This document shows positions 1 to 8,093 of a DNA stretch of 47,594 nucleotides, piece by piece. The DNA comes from Pseudomonadota bacterium (GTDB lineage: Bacteria; Pseudomonadota; Alphaproteobacteria; SHVP01). Position 1 is the first letter of the stretch, and every line of letters begins with the position of its first letter. A program made the translations under genes and the position numbers. Location: assembly GCA_022566715.1 (NCBI GenBank), contig JADFIH010000007.1, forward strand, positions 1 through 47,594, given 5' to 3'. A model generated the notes under the pieces. That model was not told where the DNA came from and did not search any database. It saw only the letters and a program-made list of their open reading frames with translations.

Positions 1-219
1 CTTTCGCCAAATCGCCAAGGTCCTCCTGCCGAAGGACTACCTACGGCTGCGCCTGACCAGCGATTACGTGTCCGACATGTCCGACTCGTCGGGCACCTTG
101 TGGCTGGACGTCGCCCGCCGCGATTGGGCCGACGTCATGCTTGAGGCCACGGATTTAACGCGCGAGCACATGCCACGTCTGGTCGAGGGAAGCGAGCCGG
201 GGGGCGTTTTGCGCGGATC
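1..219 (+). pseudogene. Truncated xylulokinase (xylB) fragment
   Basis: Bases 1 to about 215 match bases 5700 to 5914 inside the intact xylB, with roughly nine mismatches counted by eye. In frame they encode [18 protein letters not shown]..., the middle of a FGGY-family xylulokinase. Similarity stops abruptly near base 215, and the frame then runs through unrelated sequence to a stop at 272-274. The C-terminal half of the kinase is therefore missing and this copy cannot be a functional kinase. Most of the differences are synonymous (the visible changes are Gly to Ser and Gln to Glu), so the copy came from a gene that had been under selection. The 5' part may lie to the left of the window. The fragment ends three bases before the stop codon of the convergent permease gene, which looks like a recombination or deletion junction. 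Confidence 0.85.
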
Positions 220-221
220 CC

Positions 222-1247
222 CTAACGGCGGGACGACGCCCGTGCCGCGGCGCGAACGCGGACCGCCTGGATGACGACCGGAATGGAGATCGTCACGATG
301 AGCAGCGAGCCGATAAAAACCGTCATGATGATGCCTGGCACATTGAGGAGGCCAAAGCCGAAGGTCACCATTCCCACCAGGAGAACCGCGATGACCACGC
401 CGAGGATCGTGCCGATACCACCGAGAATACTGACCCCACCCAAGACCACCATGGTAATGATCTCAAGTTCCCAACCGAGCGCGATATTGGGCCGGGTACT
501 ACCGATGCGCGATGTCAGGAGGACCGCCGCAAGGCCGCTCATGAGGCCGGTGAGGCAAAACAGCACGAACCGGTATCTGTCGACGCGGATGCCGGTGAAC
601 CGCGCCGCAACCGGATTGTTTCCGATGGCATAGATGCGGCGGCCGATGACCGTCATATGCAAGACGACACCGAAGATGACGGCGAGGACCAAAAACAAGA
701 CGAATTCAAAGGGGATCAAACCGCCGATGTAGCCCTGGCCGAAATAGGCAAGTCCCGCCGGATACTGCGTAACGGCGCCGTCTCCCAGGGCGACGAAGGC
801 GATCCCGCGAAACAGCGTGAAGGTTCCGATCGTCACCACGATCGCCGGCAGGCCCAGGCCGGCGATCAGGAAACCGTTGAACGCGCCGGCGGTGGCGCCG
901 GTCGCGAGGCCGACGACGACGAGGCCCGGCACGCCCAAGCCCGCCTCCGCGGCCAGCCCCATTAACATCGAACTCAGCGCGATAATCGAGGCGACCGAAA
1001 TATCGATGTCCCGGGCGATAATGACCAGGGCCATGGGCAGCGCAATGATGGCCTTCTCCGAGAAATTGAAAGTGGAGTCGGCGAGGTTGTAGATGTTGAG
1101 AAAATAGGGCGTCGCGTTGGAGTTGATGACAAACACGATGCCGAGAAATACAAGAAGAATCGCCTCCCAGCGTCGCAGCAGGGACCAAGGGGACTCTGCC
1201 GCCCGATCGCGCACGGCCGCTCGGCCCTCGCTTGCGTTTGTGCTCAC
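222..1247 (-). CDS. CUT2-family sugar ABC transporter permease (RbsC/RhaQ-like), second permease
   Basis: This is an inner-membrane permease of 341 residues, the usual length for the RbsC/BPD_transp_2 family. It has many hydrophobic segments and family motifs such as 'ARDIDISVASIIALSSML', 'GLPAIVVTIGTFTLFRG' and 'GGVSILGGIGTILG'. The track extends this frame to 1808, but that stretch overlaps the upstream permease. GTG at 1245-1247 overlaps the upstream stop (GTGA) and gives the normal N-terminus VSTNASEGRA. It is the last gene of a minus-strand operon of binding protein, dual ATPase, permease and permease, an arrangement known for rhamnose-type (RhaSTPQ) importers. The substrate cannot be read from the permease; a pentose or deoxyhexose is likely from context. 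Confidence 0.9.
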   Translation of the reverse strand: MSTNASEGRAAVRDRAAESPWSLLRRWEAILLVFLGIVFVINSNATPYFLNIYNLADSTFNFSEKAIIALPMALVIIARDIDISVASIIALSSMLMGLAAEAGLGVPGLVVVGLATGATAGAFNGFLIAGLGLPAIVVTIGTFTLFRGIAFVALGDGAVTQYPAGLAYFGQGYIGGLIPFEFVLFLVLAVIFGVVLHMTVIGRRIYAIGNNPVAARFTGIRVDRYRFVLFCLTGLMSGLAAVLLTSRIGSTRPNIALGWELEIITMVVLGGVSILGGIGTILGVVIAVLLVGMVTFGFGLLNVPGIIMTVFIGSLLIVTISIPVVIQAVRVRAAARASSRR

Positions 1248-2245
1248 CGCGGATGCTCCTCGGCGCGGCGCACGATAATCTTGCCCTTTCGGCGTTCGCT
1301 GCGTGAGTTGACCACCACGGCCACCAGGATGATCGCGCCGGAAATGGCCTGCTTCCAGAACGGCGACCAGCCCATGACCGGCAGGGCATTGGCGATGATG
1401 CCGAGGAAAAGAGCGCCAAGCACGGCGCCGGGGATCGTGCCGACGCCGCCGGCAATGCTCACACCCCCGATGACACAGGCGGCGATCACGACAAGTTCGA
1501 GCCCGATGGCGATTTCGGTATAGGCGATGGCGAATCGGGCCGTCCACAAATACCCGCTCAAGCCGGCGATCAGGCCCGCCAAGGCGTAAGCCATGAAAAG
1601 CCTTGCCGCGACGGGAACGCCGACATAACGCGCGGCTTGAGGATTTCCCCCGATCGCATAGAGCGAGCGTCCGGCTTTGGTGTGCCGCATGAACACCCAC
1701 ATCAAAGGGATGACGATGATCGCGATCCAAAGCAGGTGGGGAAGGCCCAGAAATCGGTTCATTGGAAAGGTCTGATAGGTCACCGACATCTCGTGCTTGT
1801 TGACCCACGCGCCGCCACTGAGAACGAAGACGAGCCCTCGGAACATGCTCAGGGTGCCCAAGGTCACGACGATCGGCGGCAGGCCCACGACCGCGACGAA
1901 GAACCCATTGAAGGCGCCAAGCCCCGCCCCAAAGAGCATGGCGCCGACGACATACGCAATCACGGGGAGGTCCGGGTAGGCCTGGGACAATAGGGCCATG
2001 GCCATGCCCGTGAGCGCGACATTGGCGGCCAGGGAAAGATCGATCCCACGGGTCAGGATGACCAGCATCTCGGCCACCGCCAACATCATGAGAATACTGG
2101 TATCGGTGAGCACGCCCTCGAAACTGTCAAGGGTGATAAAGAAGGGCGCGCGCAAACCAATCAATACCAACAGCAGGACGATAAGGAGCGCGAGGGCCGG
2201 CTCCCGCCGCCCGGTCACGGTCGCCAATAGGGCCGCCGGGTTCAT
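1244..2245 (-). CDS. CUT2-family sugar ABC transporter permease (RbsC/RhaP-like), first permease
   Basis: A 333-residue integral membrane protein of the RbsC-like family. Conserved segments include 'LTRGIDLSLAANVALTGMAM', 'VVGLPPIVVTLGTLSMFRGL' and 'GGVSIAGGVGTIPGAVLGA'. It should pair with the following permease as a heterodimeric channel. ATG at 2243-2245 overlaps the ATPase stop as ATGA, so the longer track start at 2320 is rejected because it would lie deep in the ATPase gene. The gene ends in a GTGA overlap with the next permease. Two distinct permease genes fit RhaP/RhaQ-type or AI-2-type systems better than ribose systems, which usually have one. Confidence 0.9.
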   Translation of the reverse strand: MNPAALLATVTGRREPALALLIVLLLVLIGLRAPFFITLDSFEGVLTDTSILMMLAVAEMLVILTRGIDLSLAANVALTGMAMALLSQAYPDLPVIAYVVGAMLFGAGLGAFNGFFVAVVGLPPIVVTLGTLSMFRGLVFVLSGGAWVNKHEMSVTYQTFPMNRFLGLPHLLWIAIIVIPLMWVFMRHTKAGRSLYAIGGNPQAARYVGVPVAARLFMAYALAGLIAGLSGYLWTARFAIAYTEIAIGLELVVIAACVIGGVSIAGGVGTIPGAVLGALFLGIIANALPVMGWSPFWKQAISGAIILVAVVVNSRSERRKGKIIVRRAEEHPR

Positions 2246-3750
2246 GGGCCCGCCTGCGCGCCAGATGCGACAGTGACAATCGCTTCGGCCGTTGCTTCGT
2301 CGCGCGAAAATTCGCCGCAAATCCTGCCCTCGTGCATGACGATGATCCGGTCCGCCATGCCCCGAACCTCTTCCAGTTCCGAACTCACGAGAATGACCGC
2401 GAGTCCCTGGGCAACCAATTCTCCCATGAATTCGTGAACCGCCGCCTTGGAGCCGATATCGATGCCTTTTGTAGGTTCATCCAAAATCATGACCTCCGGG
2501 CGGGTCGCCAGCCACTTGCCGATCACGACCTTTTGCTGATTTCCGCCGGATAGTTCGTCGACCTGCTGGTCCCAGTGCGCCGCCTTGATGGACAGGCGAG
2601 CCCCCATGTCGCGTGTCACGCCAAGTTCCCTGCGGCGACTGAGGAAGCCGCGGGGGCTCAATTGATCGATCAGGGCGAGGGTCATGTTTTGGCGAATGGA
2701 CAAGGGGAGGATAGCCCCTTGTTGCTGGCGATCCTCCGGCACCAGGGCAAGGCCGTGCTTCATAGCCTCGCTAGGGCTGGAAATCTTGATCGGACGGCCA
2801 TGCATGGACAAGGTTCCGGATCGCGAACGGGTAACGCCGAAAATCGACTGCATGACTTCGGAGCGCCCCGACCCCACCAGTCCATAAAAGCCCAGAATTT
2901 CACCCTTCCTCAACGTGAACGAGATGTCTTCGAATTCCGTGTCATGGGTAAAATGACTCACTTCGAGGACGACATCGCCGATGGGCACGTCCACCTTGGG
3001 AAAGACCTCCTCGACGGAACGCCCGACCATCAGCTTCACGAGTTCGTCCTGGGTGACATCGGCGACGTTTCCCTCTCCGACAAGCTGGCCGTCGCGCAGG
3101 ACCGCGTACCGGTCCGCAATCTCAAAGATCTCTACGAACTTGTGGGAAATGAAGATGATGCCTTTTCCCTCATCGCGAAGCTGGCGCACGATGACCATTA
3201 GGTGGTCGATTTCCTTCCGAGAGAGGGATGCGGAAGGCTCGTCCATGATGACGATCTGGGCGTCGTGGGCCAACGCCTTGGCGACGCCTAATATGTGACG
3301 CTCGGCGACGCTCAGTTCGCGGACAAGGGATCTTGTCGAGATCGCCACATCCATCCTGTCCAGTATCTCCGCCGAACGCCGATGGATGCCTTTCCAGTCA
3401 ACCAGGGGTCCCCTACCGCGGGTCGGCTGGTGACCCATGAAGATATTCTCTCCGACGGTCAGATCCTCAAAGACCGAGGTCTCCTGATGGATCGCTGATA
3501 TGCCCGCCGCCCACGCGTCGGTGGGGCGGGAAAACTGCATGGGCGTGCCGGCGATTTCGATGGTGCCAGCATCAGGCTTGTAGATACCGGTTAGAATTTT
3601 TACGATGGTCGACTTGCCCGCCCCATTCTCACCGACGAGAGCCATGACTTCGCCGGCTCTGACGCGCAGGGAAACGTCGTCTAGCGCTTTGACTCCGGGG
3701 AATTGTTTGGAAAGACCCCTAACATTCAGAAGCACCGGCCCAGCCACCAC
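2242..3750 (-). CDS. CUT2 sugar ABC transporter ATP-binding protein, duplicated NBD (RbsA/RhaT-like)
   Basis: A 502-residue cytoplasmic protein with two ABC modules, the standard RbsA/MglA length. The first module has a canonical Walker A (GENGAGKST, residues 40-48), an altered signature 'LSVAERH' and Walker B 'IVIMDEPSASLS'. The second has the degenerate P-loop 'GLVGSGRSE', signature 'LSGGNQQ' and 'VMILDEPTKGID'. A degenerate second P-loop is normal for this family. Translation starts at GTG (3748-3750), preceded by GAGG-rich sequence; a second GTG follows at once. The gene lies about 157 bp downstream of the binding-protein gene, separated by a GC-rich hairpin, and overlaps the next permease by 4 bp. 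Confidence 0.93.
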   Translation of the reverse strand: MVAGPVLLNVRGLSKQFPGVKALDDVSLRVRAGEVMALVGENGAGKSTIVKILTGIYKPDAGTIEIAGTPMQFSRPTDAWAAGISAIHQETSVFEDLTVGENIFMGHQPTRGRGPLVDWKGIHRRSAEILDRMDVAISTRSLVRELSVAERHILGVAKALAHDAQIVIMDEPSASLSRKEIDHLMVIVRQLRDEGKGIIFISHKFVEIFEIADRYAVLRDGQLVGEGNVADVTQDELVKLMVGRSVEEVFPKVDVPIGDVVLEVSHFTHDTEFEDISFTLRKGEILGFYGLVGSGRSEVMQSIFGVTRSRSGTLSMHGRPIKISSPSEAMKHGLALVPEDRQQQGAILPLSIRQNMTLALIDQLSPRGFLSRRRELGVTRDMGARLSIKAAHWDQQVDELSGGNQQKVVIGKWLATRPEVMILDEPTKGIDIGSKAAVHEFMGELVAQGLAVILVSSELEEVRGMADRIIVMHEGRICGEFSRDEATAEAIVTVASGAQAGP

Positions 3751-3855
3751 ACCCTCGACCTCTTCGCTCTCCCCGGGGACGCCATGGAATTACCGGAAGG
3801 CCCAAAGGACCGCCATTTTCGGCCACTACCATGCACCTGTGAAGCCGGATAAGGA

Positions 3856-3888
3856 AGCGGCGCGGCCAGGGGTACCGACCGCGCCGCT
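3856..3888 (-). terminator. Stem-loop between binding-protein and ATPase genes
   Basis: Perfect 10-bp arms (AGCGGCGCGG / CCGCGCCGCT) flank a 13-nt loop just after the binding-protein stop. Read on the minus strand it is followed by TTCCTT, not a full U-tract. It probably acts as an attenuator or an mRNA-stabilising hairpin that lets the binding protein be made in excess over the membrane parts. The functional role is inference. Confidence 0.55.
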
Positions 3889-3907
3889 CTCGTAAGATAT
3901 ATTGGCG

Positions 3908-4909
3908 TCAGAAAATCTCGGCGAACTTCGCAACATTGCTCGCGTCAAAGGTGAACGGTTCGGCCATCGCGGCCTCGCCATTTTCGTCGATGGTCATCAC
4001 ACCCATCCGGCCGACCTTGATTTTCTCGCCGGGCGCACCCGTGGCTCCGCCCTTGACGAACTGATAGGCCAGATAGGTCGCCGTGTAGCCCAGATCGATT
4101 GGGTTCCAGATGGCGAAGCTCAAGACCGCGCCGCTTTCCACGTGGCCCTTCATCTCGGAGGGCAGGCCCAGGCCGGTAACAAAGACCTTGCCGACCAAGC
4201 CCTTGTCACGCACGGCCTGTGCCGCGGCGGCAATACCGACCGTCGTCGGTGCAATGATCACTTTCAAATCCGGGAAGCGTGCGAGCAGACCGAGCGCCTC
4301 CTGGTAGCTTTTGTCCGATTGATCGTCGCCATAGACCACATCGACCAGATCGAGCGAAGCCCGCTCCGGTTTGGCGAGCTCCTTCCGCATTTCTTCGATC
4401 CAGATATTCTGGTTGGTGGCCTGAGCGGTCGCGCTCAAGATAGCGATCTTCCCGGCCCCGCCGGCGGCGTCGGACGCCATGACGATCTGCTTGAAACCAA
4501 TCAGTTCGTTATTCGAGGGGTTGAGGTGCATCAGCCGCCCCTCCTTGGCGATTCCGGAATCGAAGGACAGGACTTTGATGCCGCGGGCCATCGCCCGCTT
4601 GGTCACCGGGATAAGCGCCGTCGGATCGTTGGCCGAAATGATGATCGCGTCGACGCCTTGGGCGATAAGATTGCTGATAATCTCGATCTGCCCTTCAGCC
4701 GTCGGCGCCGTCGGCGCCGTGAAAATCAACTCGATATTACCCAACTCCGCGGCGGCCTCTTGGCCACCGTCGAACGCTGAATCAAAGAACCCGTTGCCGA
4801 GGTTCTTGACCAGCATAGCGATGCGTACAGTGTCCTGGGCAAACGCCGAAGACATTCCGAACGCCAATAGACTCGCGGCCGCAACCGCAGTTGCTACGAA
4901 ACGCTTCAT
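3908..4909 (-). CDS. Periplasmic sugar-binding protein (RhaS/LsrB-like, Peripla_BP_4)
   Basis: A secreted binding protein of 333 residues for the importer encoded downstream. The N-terminus MKRFVATAVAAASLLAFGMSS is a clear signal peptide with probable cleavage after AFA. The mature protein begins 'QDTVRIAMLVKNLGNGFFDSAF', the type I periplasmic-binding fold. The segments 'DAIIISANDPTAL' and 'VTGLGLPSEMKG' recall rhamnose (RhaS) and AI-2 (LsrB) binding proteins. ATG at 4907-4909 follows a strong GGGAGGA. The track's start at 5023 only translates the 25-bp tandem repeats in the leader and is rejected. Divergent xylB upstream suggests a pentose or related sugar, but the ligand is not proven. Confidence 0.9.
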   Translation of the reverse strand: MKRFVATAVAAASLLAFGMSSAFAQDTVRIAMLVKNLGNGFFDSAFDGGQEAAAELGNIELIFTAPTAPTAEGQIEIISNLIAQGVDAIIISANDPTALIPVTKRAMARGIKVLSFDSGIAKEGRLMHLNPSNNELIGFKQIVMASDAAGGAGKIAILSATAQATNQNIWIEEMRKELAKPERASLDLVDVVYGDDQSDKSYQEALGLLARFPDLKVIIAPTTVGIAAAAQAVRDKGLVGKVFVTGLGLPSEMKGHVESGAVLSFAIWNPIDLGYTATYLAYQFVKGGATGAPGEKIKVGRMGVMTIDENGEAAMAEPFTFDASNVAKFAEIF

Positions 4910-5262
4910 GTTTGGGGTCCTCCCTAAAATCCCTGTCGAACAATCCCGGCCCAGCGGCCAGATGTCGTGCCCGGCCCAGCGGCCAGATGTCGTGCCCGGC
5001 CCAGCGGCCAGATGTCGTGGCAATTCCGATTTTAGATTGAAAATATTGGATCAAAAAGGACCCACAGTCAATCCTTACCGATCAAACTTGGAGATCTCCG
5101 TGGCGACAGGAAGTCGAATGACTAAAGTTGATCGTATTCCTAACGTGGAGCCCACGACCGATGTTCTCGCCTTCCAAAGGTGCCACCGCACGGTTAGCCT
5201 CCGGCGATGGAACGAATTCATTGCCGGCGCCGCCGCGTCCCGGTTGAAATCATCCAGCGCGG
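4910..5262. promoter_or_regulatory. Divergent intergenic region between the RhaS-like importer and the xyl operon
   Basis: These 353 bases hold no convincing gene. They contain the leader and Shine-Dalgarno of the binding-protein gene, three perfect 25-bp tandem repeats (4945-5019), an AT-rich stretch near 5030-5060 suitable for promoters, and a 10-bp palindrome GGAGATCTCC (5090-5099). The ATG at 5118 opens a frame (MTKVDRIPNVEP...) that runs into xylB out of frame; it looks non-coding or remnant. Promoters for both directions must lie here, but no exact -10/-35 pair can be assigned with confidence. Confidence 0.6.
4945..5019. repeat. Three perfect 25-bp tandem repeats in a 5' leader
   Basis: The unit cccggcccagcggccagatgtcgtg (25 bp) occurs three times without a mismatch at 4945-4969, 4970-4994 and 4995-5019. 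Each unit has inverted GGCC arms (GGCCcagcGGCC) that could fold. The array lies 36-110 bp upstream of the binding-protein start, inside the divergent regulatory region. Confidence 0.95.
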
Positions 5263-6726
5263 TTGACCGTGTACCTGGGCATCGATCTCGGAACCTCGGC
5301 GCTCAAGGCGATCCTTGTCGACGACGCGCAGGGCGTCGTGGGCGAGGCATCCGTGCCGTTGGAAATCGATCGCCCGCACCCCAACTGGTCGGAGCAAGAC
5401 CCGGAGTCGTGGTGGGCGGCGAGTTGCTCCGCCCTCGACGCCTTGAAGCGGACGCACGCCCGCGAATTGTCGGCGGTCCGGGGCATCGGTCTTTCCGGCC
5501 AGATGCACGGCGCGACGCTGCTCGATGCAGCCGACCGGGTGCTGCGCCCCGCCATCCTTTGGAATGACGGACGAAGCGGCGACGAATGTAACGCCATCGA
5601 GGAGGCTGTCCCGTCGTCCCGGCGGATAACGGGCAATCTGGCGATGCCTGGCTTCACCGCGCCCAAGCTGCTCTGGGTGGCCCGGCATGAGCCGGACATC
5701 TTCCGCCAAATCGCCAAGGTCCTTCTGCCGAAGGACTACCTACGGCTGCGCCTGACCGGCGACTACGTGTCCGACATGTCCGACTCGTCGGGCACCTTGT
5801 GGCTGGACGTCGCCCGCCGCGATTGGGCCGACGTCATGCTGCAGGCCACGGATTTAACCCGCGAGCACATGCCACGCTTGGTCGAGGGAAGCGAGCCGGG
5901 GGGCGTTTTGCGCGAGGATCTCGCGAACCGGTGGGGCATGGGCGGCGGCGTGGTCGTCGCCGGCGGGGCCGGGGACAATGCCGCCGGCGCGGTCGGACTT
6001 GGCGCGGTGAGCCCTGGTGACGCCTTCTTGTCGCTCGGAACCTCGGGGGTCTATTTCGTTTGCAACGCCGCGTTTTCGCCCAATCCGGAACGGGCCGTTC
6101 ACGCGTTTTGCCATTGCCTGCCCGGCGCCTGGCACCAGATGAGCGTGATCCTGAGCGCCGCGAGCTGCCTTGCCTGGATTGCCAAGGCGACAGGCGCCAA
6201 GGACGAGACCGCGGCGCTTGCCGAGATCGAAGGCGCGGGATTGGAGGGTGGAGAGGTGATCTTCTTGCCTTACCTTTCGGGCGAGCGCACGCCGCACAAC
6301 AATCCGCGGGCCCGCGGCGTTTTCTTCGGCCTGACCCATGGCACGGATCGCGCGGACCTGGGGCGGGCGGTGCTCGAGGGCGTGGCCTTTGCGTTTCTCG
6401 ACGGCCAGGAGGCCCTGCTGGCGGCCGGCGCCGGCATCGGCCACGTATCGATCATTGGCGGTGGCGCGCGCAGTTCCCTGTGGGCGCGGATTTTGGCCTC
6501 GGCGTTGGGACGGCCTTTGACCTATCATTCCGGCGGGACCATGGGCCCGGCGTTCGGCGCGGCCCGTCTCGCCCGCCTCGCGGCCGGGGACGAGCCTCCC
6601 GAGGCCGTGTGCGTGCCACCACCGGTCGAGCGTGTCGTCGAGCCGGAGGCCTCCCTTCGGGACTCGCTCATGAAAAAACACGAGCGGTACAGGAAATTGT
6701 ATCTTGCGCTTGTGTCCGAGTTTTAA
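5263..6726 (+). CDS. xylB: Xylulokinase
   Basis: This enzyme phosphorylates D-xylulose to xylulose 5-phosphate, which enters the pentose phosphate pathway. The 487-residue protein matches E. coli XylB closely from memory: '[15 protein letters not shown]' (phosphate-binding motif near the N-terminus), '[13 protein letters not shown]', '[13 protein letters not shown]', '[18 protein letters not shown]', '[14 protein letters not shown]', '[10 protein letters not shown]' and '[15 protein letters not shown]'. The track start is TTG at 5263; GTG at 5269 would begin exactly at the conserved MYLGIDLG and is an equally good start. Neither has an obvious Shine-Dalgarno. It is the first gene of the xyl operon, followed 56 bp later by xylA. 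Part of it is duplicated at the left edge of the window. Confidence 0.96.
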   Translation: MTVYLGIDLGTSALKAILVDDAQGVVGEASVPLEIDRPHPNWSEQDPESWWAASCSALDALKRTHARELSAVRGIGLSGQMHGATLLDAADRVLRPAILWNDGRSGDECNAIEEAVPSSRRITGNLAMPGFTAPKLLWVARHEPDIFRQIAKVLLPKDYLRLRLTGDYVSDMSDSSGTLWLDVARRDWADVMLQATDLTREHMPRLVEGSEPGGVLREDLANRWGMGGGVVVAGGAGDNAAGAVGLGAVSPGDAFLSLGTSGVYFVCNAAFSPNPERAVHAFCHCLPGAWHQMSVILSAASCLAWIAKATGAKDETAALAEIEGAGLEGGEVIFLPYLSGERTPHNNPRARGVFFGLTHGTDRADLGRAVLEGVAFAFLDGQEALLAAGAGIGHVSIIGGGARSSLWARILASALGRPLTYHSGGTMGPAFGAARLARLAAGDEPPEAVCVPPPVERVVEPEASLRDSLMKKHERYRKLYLALVSEF

Positions 6727-6782
6727 GGACCGCCCGCGATCCCAAGCCTTTCGTGGTTGGCGGCATGCCGTGGAGCGAAAAA

Positions 6783-8093
6783 ATGAAACCATTCTTTCCG
6801 GGTACGGCCATAACCTACGAGGGCCCTGAAACAGACAATCCCCTGGCCTACCGTTGGTACGATCCGGTGCGCGAGGTTCTCGGCAAGCCGATGGCGGATC
6901 AGCTTCGCTTCGCGGTCTGCTATTGGCACACTTTCGGCTGGCAGGGAAACGACCCGTTCGGCGCTCCCACTTTCTTTCGCCCCTGGATGGATGAGCCGGA
7001 CCCGATGGCCGGCGCCGAGATCAAACTCGGAGCCGCCTTCGAGTTGTTCGAGAAACTCGGGACGCCCTTCTTTACGTTCCACGATAGGGATGCCGCGCCC
7101 GAGGGCGATACCCTGGCCCGGAGCAACGCCAACCTCGACCGAATCGCCGAAAGTATCGAGGGGGAAATGTCGCGAACCGGCGTACGCCTGCTTTGGGGCA
7201 CCGCGAACCTTTTTAGCCATCGCCGTTACATGTCCGGCGCGGCCACCAACCCGGACCCCGAGGTCTTCGCCTACGCGGCGGCGCAGGTGAAACATGTGAT
7301 GGAGGTGACGCACCGGTTGAACGGCGAGAATTACGTTCTTTGGGGAGGGCGGGAAGGGTACGAGACGCTACTCAATACCGATCTCGCCCGGGAGGCCGAC
7401 CAACTCGGTCGATTCATGAACCTGGTGGTGGAGCACAAACATAAGATCGGTTTCGCCGGAACGATCCTGATCGAACCCAAGCCGCACGAACCCACCAAAC
7501 ACCAGTACGACCATGACGCCGCCGCGATCCACGGGTTCCTGCGGAAATACGGGCTGGAGCGCGAGATCAAGCTCAATATCGAGGTCAATCACGCAACCCT
7601 GGCGGGCCATTCCTTCGAACACGAGATCGCCTACGCTGCGGCCAACGGCCTCTTCGGAAGCCTCGACATCAATCGGGGAGACCCGCAGTTGGGTTGGGAT
7701 ACGGACCAGTTTCCCAACAATGCGCAAGACGTTGCAATCGCCATGTACACGGTTTTGCGCGCCGGGGGGTTCACTTCCGGCGGGCTGAACTTCGACGCCA
7801 AAATTCGTCGCCAATCGATCGAGCCGGACGATATACTGCACGCTCATATCGGCGGCATCGATGTCTGCGCCCGCGCCCTGCTGATCGCGGCGCGCATGGT
7901 GGAGGACGGCAAGCTACAGGGGTTGCTCGATGATCGGTATGCCGGATGGGACGGGCCCCTCGGCCAAAGCATCCTTGAGGGCGGCGCGTCGCTCGATTCG
8001 CTCGCGGACTATGTCCTCGAGCGCGACCTGGACCCGGAGCCGCGTTCCGGCCGCCAGGAACGCCTCGAAAACCTGGTGAACAGCTACCTATGA
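6783..8093 (+). CDS. xylA: Xylose isomerase
   Basis: Converts D-xylose to D-xylulose, feeding xylB. The 436-residue protein has the full-length proteobacterial XylA pattern: '[10 protein letters not shown]', '[15 protein letters not shown]', the catalytic histidine segment '[13 protein letters not shown]', '[16 protein letters not shown]', the metal-binding '[18 protein letters not shown]', '[18 protein letters not shown]' and '[18 protein letters not shown]'. ATG at 6783 is preceded by GGAG at 6772-6775 (7-nt spacing); an in-frame ATG at 6765 lacks such a site. The track frame running back to 6060 overlaps xylB and is a shadow. The stop overlaps the next start as ATGA. Confidence 0.97.
   Translation: MKPFFPGTAITYEGPETDNPLAYRWYDPVREVLGKPMADQLRFAVCYWHTFGWQGNDPFGAPTFFRPWMDEPDPMAGAEIKLGAAFELFEKLGTPFFTFHDRDAAPEGDTLARSNANLDRIAESIEGEMSRTGVRLLWGTANLFSHRRYMSGAATNPDPEVFAYAAAQVKHVMEVTHRLNGENYVLWGGREGYETLLNTDLAREADQLGRFMNLVVEHKHKIGFAGTILIEPKPHEPTKHQYDHDAAAIHGFLRKYGLEREIKLNIEVNHATLAGHSFEHEIAYAAANGLFGSLDINRGDPQLGWDTDQFPNNAQDVAIAMYTVLRAGGFTSGGLNFDAKIRRQSIEPDDILHAHIGGIDVCARALLIAARMVEDGKLQGLLDDRYAGWDGPLGQSILEGGASLDSLADYVLERDLDPEPRSGRQERLENLVNSYL

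Noticed and set aside
706-1455. 249-residue minus-strand ORF and the N-terminal 187 codons of ORF 222-1808
   Set aside because: Frame shadows of the two RbsC-like permease genes; Arg/Pro-rich composition and no family motifs. The real start of the downstream permease is GTG 1247.
2575-3201. 208-residue plus-strand ORF opposite the ATPase gene
   Set aside because: Antisense shadow of the RbsA-like ATPase, which has all ABC motifs.
4945-5019. Possible CRISPR array
   Set aside because: Units are direct tandem copies without unique spacers and there are no cas genes.
4479-5567. 362-residue plus-strand ORF over the binding-protein gene, tandem repeats and start of xylB
   Set aside because: It spans two real genes in the wrong frame and translates the tandem repeats; no recognisable domain.
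6060-6782. N-terminal extension of the xylA frame in the ORF track
   Set aside because: Overlaps xylB out of frame; the xylA start at 6783 has a proper Shine-Dalgarno and matches family length.
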